From an uncultured Collinsella sp. (lineage in GTDB: Bacteria > Actinomycetota > Coriobacteriia > Coriobacteriales > Coriobacteriaceae): DNA of 7,270 nucleotides. The stretch covers positions 1 to 7,270 of the forward strand of contig CABUUD010000094.1 in NCBI GenBank assembly GCA_902494585.1, written 5' to 3'. The notes beneath the pieces are model-generated. The model saw only the letters and a list, made by a program, of their open reading frames with translations. It was not told the DNA's origin and did not search any database. Positions 1-6,091 of the stretch are shown here, piece by piece. Positions within the stretch are counted from its first letter, which is position 1; each line of letters begins with the position of its first letter. Both the position numbers and the translations under genes were made by a program.

Positions 1-3000
1 AGGCGAAACTGTCACGGTGCCGCGCGCTGCGAGCCCCGACGGCCAGACGGTAACTGTCTCGCGCGGCGCCACGGCCAGTCCCAACGGTGAAACGGTGACC
101 GTTTCTCGTGGGGGCGCACATGCTGCCGCTGCATCTGCCTCGCCTTTTGTTGCGGAGAATGCGACGGTTGTCTCGAATGACGGGCAGCAGTTTATTATTC
201 ATTTGGGACAGGTCATTGGCCATGGCGGTCAATCTACCATTGTTGCCGCCGAGCGGGTGAGCGATGGTTTGGCATGCGTTGCCAAGGTCTTTAAGCCTCT
301 TGTGGGCGCCGAGCGTTCGGCATATCAAAAGGTGGTAAGCGCCGTAATGGGGCTTAATGGCCGCCCCGTGTCTCAAACGCATCTGCTGCCCATCTTTGCC
401 TATCTGCACCAGGGCCTGAGCGTGACCGAAGTGGGTGCTGCGGCTCCTCAGCTGTGGGATGTTTCCATTACGCCGCTGGCCACATGCCTTTTTGATCGTC
501 CCCGTAGCAAGAATATGGTTAAGAGCCGCGTGATTCCCGAGCTCAGCCAGGCAATCGAGTTGCTCCATACCGAGCTTGGCATTGTCCATCGTGACATTAA
601 GCCGCAGAACGTCTACCTGTACGACAAACAGATCGTGCTCGGAGATTATGGCTCCGCCCGCTCGCTTGCCGGATTTGACAGCCGACTGACGAACACCATG
701 ACGCGCTCCGACGGCTACACGCCCGGTCGTGGCGGCATGGTCGACCCTCGTAACGACTGGTATTCGTTTGGCTACACGATCTGGACGCTCTACGAAAACA
801 ATGTCCATCCGCTGCAGGAGTTCATAAGCGACAATACGCTTTCCGATCGCCAAGAGACGGGCGAGCCTGCAGACTTCAACCATCCGGAAGATGCGACCTT
901 GGGGAACCTGCTCAAGGGTTTGACGTTTGAGCTATCGGGCGAGCGCTTTGGCTACGAAGAGGTCAAAGACTGGATGGCCGACCCAGAACATTTCTATCGC
1001 AAACTTCCCACCATGGATGCCGGTAGCGCACGCAAACCTTACGAGTTTGCCGGCAAGCTGTATAGCGATCCGGTGTTGCTCGCTCGCACGCTGTCCTCCA
1101 ATTGGGACGAGGCCAAGCTTCGCATGAGCCAGCAGCAGCTCGAAAACCTGATGGGCGACTGGGGTGAAAATGACCTTCAGACCAGGATTCACCAGTTGGT
1201 CGAAGAGGATATCCAGACAGCGTCCAATCCCGACCTGGCCCTTGCTTGCGTAATCTATGAGATGTCCAACGGCAAGATTATGTCGTGGCGCGGCGAGGAT
1301 GTCTCGCTCACCGATGCGAGCGATGCCCTTCCGGCACGCATCGCCAAGATGGATGTCACCGAAATTGATCGCTACGCCGTTCTGTCCGGTCTCGACGGGT
1401 CAAAATCGTCAGGCGTGCTGCCCTCGGGATTCTTATCCCGCATTCTTTCTCAAGACAACGATTTCAACGATGAACGCGCAAAGCTTGCTGCCGATATTCA
1501 TGAACTCGAAAAGTTGGCGCTGCACTCGAGTGATCCTCATTTCGCTGCTTGTTTATTCAAGGGGTTGCTGACGCGCAACGAGGAGAAAAGTTCTGCTGCT
1601 CAGACGGTGCTTATGTCGGTTGTTAATCGTCCGGCGGCGTTTTTTGGCGTTTGCTCGTCGGCTCACAAGCTGGATGAATTCTTGCTCAATTTTGCGGGCG
1701 TTTCTGAGATGGCGGCAATTATCTCGGCTCGAGATGCGGCAACTTCGCACGGAGCCGTCGATATAGATGTCGTGATCGATTATATGGATAAGGTCGCGGT
1801 CAATAAGAAAGCGGTGCGCGCGTTTTATCGAAAGTTTGGTAGCTATGCTGCTTGGCTGTGGCTTGCCGCCCACACCGACCTCTACGACTCGGCCCAAGGC
1901 TCTGTGGGCGAGGCGGTTAAAATTGCCCTGCTCGGATTGAATCCGCCGGCAAACACTGCCGTTTCCATGCTCATCCAGGCTGGTTCCAACGCGCGTCTTG
2001 AGGGAATCAAGCTTCGGGAAGATATGGAGCTCACGCCTGTTCCGTATGTGAACGGCTGGGAAGTCGACGGAAAGCACGGAACGCGCCCCTGCACGCGCAA
2101 TGCGCTGTTTTGCGCTCAGGTCGGCGACGATGCCGTGCCACGCGGCTATGTGGCCGAGCTTATATCCCAAGGCGTTGACGAGCGGTTGCTCGCGGCTCGC
2201 GGCGTAAGGCTTCTTGCAGATGAAAGCTTGATCTCCTCTGCCGAATATGCTGAGTTCCTCGAGGATAGCCGCGGTGTTGCAGACGGCTCCTTAAAGGCCG
2301 CTATCGAGCAGGATACACGCGATTACGGTGTCGTTGAGGGTATTGCCGATAGCGATGCTCGCGCTGCTGCCATAAAGAAGGAGCAGCGGGGTGTTTTGAT
2401 GTACACCGTTCTTGTGGCGCTTCTTTACTGCATCCTTATCATGTGCTCCCGTGGTGCCTTTGGTCAGCTGATTGTTTCTTGGGGTTCGTTTGGTCCGCTT
2501 GCGGGCATTTTCCTGGCGGTTGCGTTTATTGGCTGCTTTGGTTTTCTCGCTCTCAATCTTCTGCGCTCTTATTCGGCCGCCGATCGTGTTAGCGCGCTTA
2601 GGAACGATATCGATGCCAATTCGGATGCGCTTGAACGATATTTGCTCCAGCTCGTTGAGTTTGCCGATCGTAAGGGGCAGGTTTTTGAGGAGCTTGCGAT
2701 GTCGGCAGACGACAAGCCTCTTGCTCAGGTCGGTTCGCTTGCATTTTCAAGTGGTCGTGCGCCGGCGGCGTTTTACATGGATCCGCAGTTGATGGACAGA
2801 CTGGGACGCTATGCTGGCCGCTTGGTCGTTTTCGTTTCGCTTGTCACCAGCGCCTTTGGGTTTATGGGAACGATGTTTGTTGATGGCGACACGTTTACCA
2901 AGCTTGACGTGGTAATGGCGATTCTCATCGGTGGTATGACGGTCATGCTTCTCTTTGGAGACGATGCTCACCCCGGTAGTGCAAAGTCGATTCGCACCTG

Positions 3001-3151
3001 GCTTTTCTCTTGGATCCTGCCGATCGTCATCGAGTTTTTCCTCTGGGGTATCGTGACCATTGCACAGCTGCTTAGCATCTTCGGATTTATTGTGATGCTG
3101 ATTGGCTTTGGAATCTGCGCATTCTTCTTCTACCTTTTCCTTTCCGCCTAA
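1..3151 (+). CDS. Large membrane-anchored Ser/Thr protein kinase (Hanks type), 5' end outside the window
   Basis: Predicted to phosphorylate Ser/Thr on partner proteins at the cytoplasmic membrane. The first full codon is at base 2; the GTG at 17 lies inside a repeated motif (GETVTV), so the true start is upstream. Numbering from that GTG: Thr/Val repeat tail 1-33, low-complexity Ala/Ser 34-43, kinase domain about 57-330, largely helical region of unknown family about 335-785, and about six membrane helices (roughly 792-811, 825-847, 935-955, 963-981, 995-1018, 1020-1042). Visible kinase motifs are a Gly-rich loop GHGGQST (68-74), the ATP lysine K90 in ACVAKVFK, the catalytic loop HRDIKPQN (191-198; D193, N198), GDYGSAR (209-215; D210, DYG in place of DFG) and helix-F Asp in NDWYSFG (D247). 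The APE motif is replaced by GYTPGR, and no clear helix-C Glu is seen. Core catalytic residues are intact, so activity is likely. There are no PASTA domains. An even number of helices puts both ends in the cytosol. Family assignment is secure; the role is inferred. Confidence 0.93.
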   Translation, partial: GETVTVPRAASPDGQTVTVSRGATASPNGETVTVSRGGAHAAAASASPFVAENATVVSNDGQQFIIHLGQVIGHGGQSTIVAAERVSDGLACVAKVFKPLVGAERSAYQKVVSAVMGLNGRPVSQTHLLPIFAYLHQGLSVTEVGAAAPQLWDVSITPLATCLFDRPRSKNMVKSRVIPELSQAIELLHTELGIVHRDIKPQNVYLYDKQIVLGDYGSARSLAGFDSRLTNTMTRSDGYTPGRGGMVDPRNDWYSFGYTIWTLYENNVHPLQEFISDNTLSDRQETGEPADFNHPEDATLGNLLKGLTFELSGERFGYEEVKDWMADPEHFYRKLPTMDAGSARKPYEFAGKLYSDPVLLARTLSSNWDEAKLRMSQQQLENLMGDWGENDLQTRIHQLVEEDIQTASNPDLALACVIYEMSNGKIMSWRGEDVSLTDASDALPARIAKMDVTEIDRYAVLSGLDGSKSSGVLPSGFLSRILSQDNDFNDERAKLAADIHELEKLALHSSDPHFAACLFKGLLTRNEEKSSAAQTVLMSVVNRPAAFFGVCSSAHKLDEFLLNFAGVSEMAAIISARDAATSHGAVDIDVVIDYMDKVAVNKKAVRAFYRKFGSYAAWLWLAAHTDLYDSAQGSVGEAVKIALLGLNPPANTAVSMLIQAGSNARLEGIKLREDMELTPVPYVNGWEVDGKHGTRPCTRNALFCAQVGDDAVPRGYVAELISQGVDERLLAARGVRLLADESLISSAEYAEFLEDSRGVADGSLKAAIEQDTRDYGVVEGIADSDARAAAIKKEQRGVLMYTVLVALLYCILIMCSRGAFGQLIVSWGSFGPLAGIFLAVAFIGCFGFLALNLLRSYSAADRVSALRNDIDANSDALERYLLQLVEFADRKGQVFEELAMSADDKPLAQVGSLAFSSGRAPAAFYMDPQLMDRLGRYAGRLVVFVSLVTSAFGFMGTMFVDGDTFTKLDVVMAILIGGMTVMLLFGDDAHPGSAKSIRTWLFSWILPIVIEFFLWGIVTIAQLLSIFGFIVMLIGFGICAFFFYLFLSA
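2..115 (+). repeat. Three tandem protein-level repeats, G-[EQ]-TVTV-[SP]-R, in the kinase N-terminal tail
   Basis: Three copies begin at bases 2, 41 and 86, with spacings of 39 and 45 bases. They read GETVTVPR, GQTVTVSR and GETVTVSR, the second and third each preceded by SPDG or SPNG. The two Thr and two Val residues are encoded by different synonymous codons in the three copies, so the unit is conserved as protein rather than as recent DNA duplication. The array probably continues upstream of the window. Short Thr-rich tails of this kind can be kinase autophosphorylation sites that dock FHA domains (the known GarA/OdhI case uses an ETTS-type motif); applying that here is inference. Confidence 0.8.
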
Positions 3152-3183
3152 TCGAGCGGGTCGTTCTTTTCATGAACTGTTTT

Positions 3184-3220
3184 GGGTCGCCAAGGAGGGT
3201 TTCTGACTCCTTGGTGACCT
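3184..3220 (+). terminator. Strong hairpin after the kinase gene: probable terminator or intercistronic attenuator
   Basis: GGTCGCCAAGGAG (3185-3197) pairs with CTCCTTGGTGACC (3207-3219) over 13 base pairs including one G-U pair, and a G-U pair at 3184/3220 can extend it. The loop has nine bases. The following TGTTAATTTT is T-rich but interrupted, so termination may be partial. The opposite strand has no T-tract beside the stem, which favours action on the + strand. It sits between the kinase stop and the next ribosome site, so it may uncouple the kinase from the four genes below or protect an upstream mRNA end. No convincing promoter was found between it and the next gene. Confidence 0.6.
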
Positions 3221-3239
3221 GTTAATTTTGATAAACGTT

Positions 3240-3244
3240 AGGAG
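3240..3244 (+). promoter_or_regulatory. Ribosome binding site AGGAG for the PH-like protein gene
   Basis: AGGAG lies six bases before the ATG at 3251. It decides the start, because a second ATG at 3246 is in another frame and would be only one base from the site. Confidence 0.7.
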
Positions 3245-3250
3245 CATGGT

Positions 3251-3877
3251 ATGCCCACGCTACGACTGGGGAATCTTTTTTCGGATTCCAATAATGGTCG
3301 CCAGCAGCGACCGATGGTGCCTCGACCGCAGGTTCCCAATACACCGCAACGCAATGACGGCCTCCATGGCACCGAGCGACGCGCCATGGCTGCCTTTGAT
3401 GACATGTTGGGTATTGAGAACGTGGCGTCTCAACGCGGCTCTCAAACAAATACACACTCGCGTTCGAACATGGCTCAGCGTGAGATTCGAAACGACGTGG
3501 TGATCAATGAGGGCTTGGGCTCGTACGATGGGCGTCCATGTTCTATTAGGATTTACGAGAACCACCTTGAGATTATCGCCAAGCGTGAGGGGTCAACGCT
3601 CGATAACCATTCTGTGGTCAAGTCGCTCGTTCCAGGCTTGGGTCATAGCAAGGCGGTGGCGGGCAGGCTTTTCGCTCCGGGCAATTCCAATCCGCCGATT
3701 ATCATCCCCTTTAATTCGCTGAGCGGGTTTCAAGAAGTGAGCGGCTTTATGCCCACGTTCGTCTTTAACCGGCGTAATCCTCAGACCAGAAAGATGGAGA
3801 CGCACACTATCAAGACGGTGACCAGGGAGTTTGGGTATGCGCTTAACCGCTATGCCCAGACACACTTCCATTACTAA
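3251..3877 (+). CDS. Cytosolic protein of unknown function with possible PH-like C-terminal domain
   Basis: A 208-residue protein that I do not recognise as a named family. There is no signal peptide and no membrane helix, so it should be cytosolic. Residues 1-80 are polar and rich in Asn, Gln, Arg and Pro, and probably disordered (for example PRPQVPNTPQR). Residues 95-205 look folded: a strand around SIRIYENHLEIIAKR (98-112), a strand IIIPFNSLSGFQEVSG (150-165), PTFVFNRR (168-175), and a closing helix VTREFGYALNRYAQTHF (190-206). The order of strands followed by a C-terminal helix, with an IPF-N-S-L-S-G-F element, resembles bacterial PH-like domains such as those that sit on membranes or bind partners; this is a by-eye inference. 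The gene follows the hairpin after the kinase and is 18 bases from the next gene. It ends in tandem stops TAA TAG. It could be an adaptor or kinase substrate. Confidence 0.88.
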   Translation: MPTLRLGNLFSDSNNGRQQRPMVPRPQVPNTPQRNDGLHGTERRAMAAFDDMLGIENVASQRGSQTNTHSRSNMAQREIRNDVVINEGLGSYDGRPCSIRIYENHLEIIAKREGSTLDNHSVVKSLVPGLGHSKAVAGRLFAPGNSNPPIIIPFNSLSGFQEVSGFMPTFVFNRRNPQTRKMETHTIKTVTREFGYALNRYAQTHFHY

Positions 3878-3882
3878 TAGAT

Positions 3883-3887
3883 AAAGG
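3883..3887 (+). promoter_or_regulatory. Ribosome binding site AAAGG for the two-helix membrane protein gene
   Basis: AAAGG lies eight bases before the ATG at 3896, just after the tandem stops of the preceding gene. It is weaker than the AGGAG-type sites of the neighbouring genes. Confidence 0.55.
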
Positions 3888-3895
3888 CAAAACAT

Positions 3896-5137
3896 ATGGC
3901 AAACGATAAACAGCAAGAAGGCTTGTCGGCGCAAGAGCGTCTCGCGCGTCTTTATAGCGCTCGTGCTGAGGGACAGCAGGAGGACGCGACATCGTTCGCG
4001 GGTGAGACTGCGGGAGCGTCCATTTCGTCAGAAGTACCGCAGGCTCAAACGGTTTCTACTCAGGAGCGTCTCGACCGTCTGCGTGCGCGACGCGCCGGCG
4101 TGCCTCTTCCGGGCGATCCGGAGGCGGCTACTCCGGTAAACAACGAGGGTGCGAATCGTCCTCGCTTTAACATCAATCTTTCGCGCATCGTGGACGCGAT
4201 TCCCACCATTGTTCGGTTTTTCCCACTGCGTATTTTTACGGTTTGGGGACTCTGCTCGGTCTGGTACCGCATGTACTTGAACGTTGGCGGAGACGATGTG
4301 TTGCATACGGGGCTTCCGGCGCCGGGGTATAGCGCATTCAATCCATTCGCTCTGGGTGCTGTTGTATTCATTGGTCTTCTCGTGGTTTTGACGGAAATCA
4401 TTGCCGGCCCGTTGAGTATGATCATTAAGCAACTGATCATCGGCGCCACGTATTTCTTCCGCGGTTCCGCCGCCACCCGCGAGGCCCGCGACCGCGCCCA
4501 CGCCAACTTCAGCCTGCGCCGGCTTGTCACCGAGACGGTCCGCGGCTACCACAGCGGCTACTCCGTCTTCGGCTCCATGGCCCGCGCCGCCCGCGGCGCC
4601 CGCAACAGCGCCTCCACGCTCGACTACGGCGTCGGGGCCTTCACGGGTGAGGACCCCAGCGCTCCCGTCTACGACGACGGCCTGGGCGACCGCCCCTCGC
4701 GAATGGAGCTCACCGACGACGCGGCGTCGAGGATCTGGGACCTGTACTACCCGGCCTACGGCGCCGAGGGCCCCATGTCCAACCTGCACGAGGCGCTCGC
4801 CGCGGGCGACCCGCAGGACTACACGACCCTGATGAGCCTCGCCCTCAACGTGGCGGAGTGGTGCGAGCAAAACGGCACGCCCGACACCCACGGCTGGTTC
4901 GACGACCCCGCCTACCCGGGCGACTACGTCGACGCCGGCACGTTCTACCTCATGGCGTACTCGTTCTGGGAGCGGGCGGCCGAGGCGCGGCGCGTGGGGC
5001 CGATCGAGCCGCTCGCGGACGACATGAGCCGCTTCGTCCTGCGCCACCTGAGCGACTGGTCGCGCGAGAACGCCCATGCCTACCGCTGGCGCGGCGACTG
5101 GCGCGATGCTGACTACTTCGACAAGGACCGCCTGTAG
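3896..5137 (+). CDS. Two-helix membrane protein of unknown function with a compositionally foreign C-terminal half
   Basis: 413 residues, family not recognised. Residues 1-90 are a polar cytosolic tail carrying two copies of a short helix motif, SAQERLARLYSARAEG (11-26) and STQERLDRLRARRAG (54-68). Two membrane helices follow, about 103-124 and 150-174, joined by a ~25-residue loop. Basic residues after the second helix (R189, R195, R198) suggest that the C-terminal domain returns to the cytosol. That domain (about 190-413) is soluble, acidic and Tyr/Trp-rich, with Gly-Asp-Asp turns and predicted helices around 297-323 and 345-390; there are no catalytic motifs I can name. From about codon 191 nearly every codon ends in G or C (about eight exceptions in 223), whereas the first 190 codons are mixed. 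The reading frame is unbroken across the change. It lies 18 bases after the PH-like gene and 21 before the first LRR gene, so it is probably co-transcribed. A scaffold linking the kinase to the LRR proteins is one possibility. Confidence 0.9.
   Translation: MANDKQQEGLSAQERLARLYSARAEGQQEDATSFAGETAGASISSEVPQAQTVSTQERLDRLRARRAGVPLPGDPEAATPVNNEGANRPRFNINLSRIVDAIPTIVRFFPLRIFTVWGLCSVWYRMYLNVGGDDVLHTGLPAPGYSAFNPFALGAVVFIGLLVVLTEIIAGPLSMIIKQLIIGATYFFRGSAATREARDRAHANFSLRRLVTETVRGYHSGYSVFGSMARAARGARNSASTLDYGVGAFTGEDPSAPVYDDGLGDRPSRMELTDDAASRIWDLYYPAYGAEGPMSNLHEALAAGDPQDYTTLMSLALNVAEWCEQNGTPDTHGWFDDPAYPGDYVDAGTFYLMAYSFWERAAEARRVGPIEPLADDMSRFVLRHLSDWSRENAHAYRWRGDWRDADYFDKDRL
3923..4108 (+). repeat. Two copies of an S-[AT]-QERL-x-RL-x-x-x-R-A-x-G motif in a cytosolic tail
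   Basis: Copy 1 covers codons 10-26 (3923-3973) and copy 2 covers codons 53-71 (4052-4108), separated by a Ser/Thr/Glu-rich spacer. Both would form short, basic amphipathic helices with Leu on one face. They look like duplicated docking motifs; no partner can be named from sequence. Confidence 0.6.
4440..5137 (+). other. High-GC mosaic segment inside the two-helix membrane protein gene
   Basis: Base composition and third-position GC rise abruptly around 4440-4470 and drop again at or just after the stop codon. Within it A- or T-ending codons are rare (about eight in 223), against nearly half in the first 190 codons of the same gene and a mixed pattern in all neighbours. The simplest explanation is homologous replacement of the 3' half from a higher-GC relative; strong selection on this domain is a less likely alternative. 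No repeats or mobile-element ends flank it. Confidence 0.75.
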
Positions 5138-5142
5138 GCGGC

Positions 5143-5147
5143 GGAGG
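5143..5147 (+). promoter_or_regulatory. Ribosome binding site GGAGG for the first LRR gene
   Basis: GGAGG followed by GGG lies 11 bases before the ATG at 5159; the spacing is slightly long, but pairing with the neighbouring Gs can shorten it. It supports ATG 5159 as the start. Confidence 0.6.
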
Positions 5148-5158
5148 GGGAAACACGG

Positions 5159-6064
5159 ATGGCAATTAATCAGAACGGGTCTGGCCGCGGGGGCGCCGGG
5201 TCCAACGGATCGGATGTCAACGATATCGTGAACCGCCTGGGCGGTCCGCGCGTGGTGATCGTTCTTGCCGTGGTGGTGGTCATCGCCATTGTGGCGGTCA
5301 CGTCCATCACAAGCGGCATCTCCGACACCAATCGGCAGACCGAGCAGCGCTCCGAGGCCAAACAACAGCAAGAAGACGAGGCGGCGCGCGCTCAGCGTAA
5401 AAAGGAAAAAGAAGAGCGCCATCAGGAAGAAGCGAAAAAGGCCACAGCGCTTACGCTCGATGAAATTACGGACGAGGCGCTACGCTCGGACTTAGCGCTC
5501 GATGCAGATGAGGACGGCAATAATTCGCAAGAGACTGCGGATGAAGCTAGGTCAATCGACGTCGAGTCATTTGATTCGCTTCCGCTGCTGGCCAACTTTC
5601 ACAACATCACGACGTTTGGCATCGGTGACTACGACAGCGAAAGCTACGACATAAGCTCCATTAGCAATATCACTCATCTGTCCATTGGCGACTGCTCGGT
5701 GCCTCAGGTTGATCTCACACGTTTTCCTCAGCTACAGCGCGTTACCATAAACAGGCTCGAGAGCCCCGTCGATACCTTGAATGTCAAAAACATGTCCTCG
5801 TTGACGAACGTCCAGATCGAAGGCCTTGATGGCAGCATTGGGACACTTGACCTGTCGGGTGATGTGAACCTCGAGGTTCTGAAGATCGGTTGCAGAGTCG
5901 AAACGCTCAATCTGTGCGGGGCAGGCAGGGAAGATGCCTTCCATTTCACTTTTACACCCAATTGTGTTGGCAAGATCTTGTACGACAGCGACACGAGCAG
6001 CAGCCTGGTCGAGTTTTTGCAAAAAATGAGCAGTGACTACGGCTACACCATGGAGCAGCAGTGA
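5159..6064 (+). CDS. Single-pass membrane protein with coiled-coil linker, degenerate EF-hand loop and leucine-rich repeats (paralogue 1)
   Basis: 301 residues. The layout is a short Gly/Asn-rich cytosolic tail (1-30), one Val/Ile-rich membrane helix (about 32-50), a strongly charged Gln/Glu/Lys coiled-coil stretch (about 57-95), an EF-hand-like segment (115-126) and about five irregular leucine-rich repeats (about 147-254), closed by an acidic cap. Repeat units of 21-24 residues start near ITHLSI, LQRVTI, LTNVQI and LEVLKI. Arg residues just before the helix (R26, R31) and an acidic exit suggest inside-N, outside-C topology, so the LRR domain should face the exterior as a ligand or protein-binding surface. 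There is no cleavable signal, lipobox or LPXTG motif. The EF-hand loop keeps D115, D117, D119 and G120 but has Asn at position 8 and Thr at 12, so calcium binding is doubtful. It is a diverged paralogue of the next gene: NRLGG before the helix, the EF region, the LRRs and the DSDTSSSLVEFL ending all align. Confidence 0.92.
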   Translation: MAINQNGSGRGGAGSNGSDVNDIVNRLGGPRVVIVLAVVVVIAIVAVTSITSGISDTNRQTEQRSEAKQQQEDEAARAQRKKEKEERHQEEAKKATALTLDEITDEALRSDLALDADEDGNNSQETADEARSIDVESFDSLPLLANFHNITTFGIGDYDSESYDISSISNITHLSIGDCSVPQVDLTRFPQLQRVTINRLESPVDTLNVKNMSSLTNVQIEGLDGSIGTLDLSGDVNLEVLKIGCRVETLNLCGAGREDAFHFTFTPNCVGKILYDSDTSSSLVEFLQKMSSDYGYTMEQQ

Positions 6065-6079
6065 CGCTGCATTCAAGTG

Positions 6080-6084
6080 AGGAG
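6080..6084 (+). promoter_or_regulatory. Ribosome binding site AGGAG that fixes the start of the second LRR gene
   Basis: AGGAG lies seven bases before ATG 6092. An in-frame GTG at 6077 overlaps this site and has no ribosome site of its own, so ATG 6092 is preferred. It also gives an N-terminus beginning MAN, like MAI and MAN in the two preceding genes. Confidence 0.75.
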
Positions 6085-6091
6085 AAGCAGT

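Noticed and set aside
17..19. GTG at 17 as the kinase start codon
   Set aside because: It encodes the last Val of a GETVTV repeat unit, the frame is open to the left edge and encodes matching repeat sequence, and no ribosome site precedes it.
3152..3250. A promoter between the kinase and the PH-like gene
   Set aside because: TTGGTG (3211) and GATAAA (3230) are only about 13 bases apart, and other pairs match poorly; no acceptable -35/-10 pair was found.
4524..4832. A 102-codon + strand frame inside the high-GC segment
   Set aside because: Its product is almost all Pro, Thr, Arg and Ala, typical of a shifted frame in GC-rich coding DNA.
5159..5320. Cleaved signal peptides or lipoprotein signals on the LRR proteins
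   Set aside because: The hydrophobic segments lie after 30 and 90 residues respectively, with no cleavage site or lipobox; they fit membrane anchors instead.
4028..5422. A 464-codon open frame on the minus strand opposite the two-helix membrane protein gene
   Set aside because: It is a by-product of the high third-position GC on the + strand. Its translation is low-complexity Arg/Ala/Val/Gly sequence, it spans two genes with clear protein features, and it lacks a ribosome site.
6077..6091. GTG at 6077 as the start of the second LRR gene
   Set aside because: It overlaps the AGGAG ribosome site that properly serves ATG 6092.
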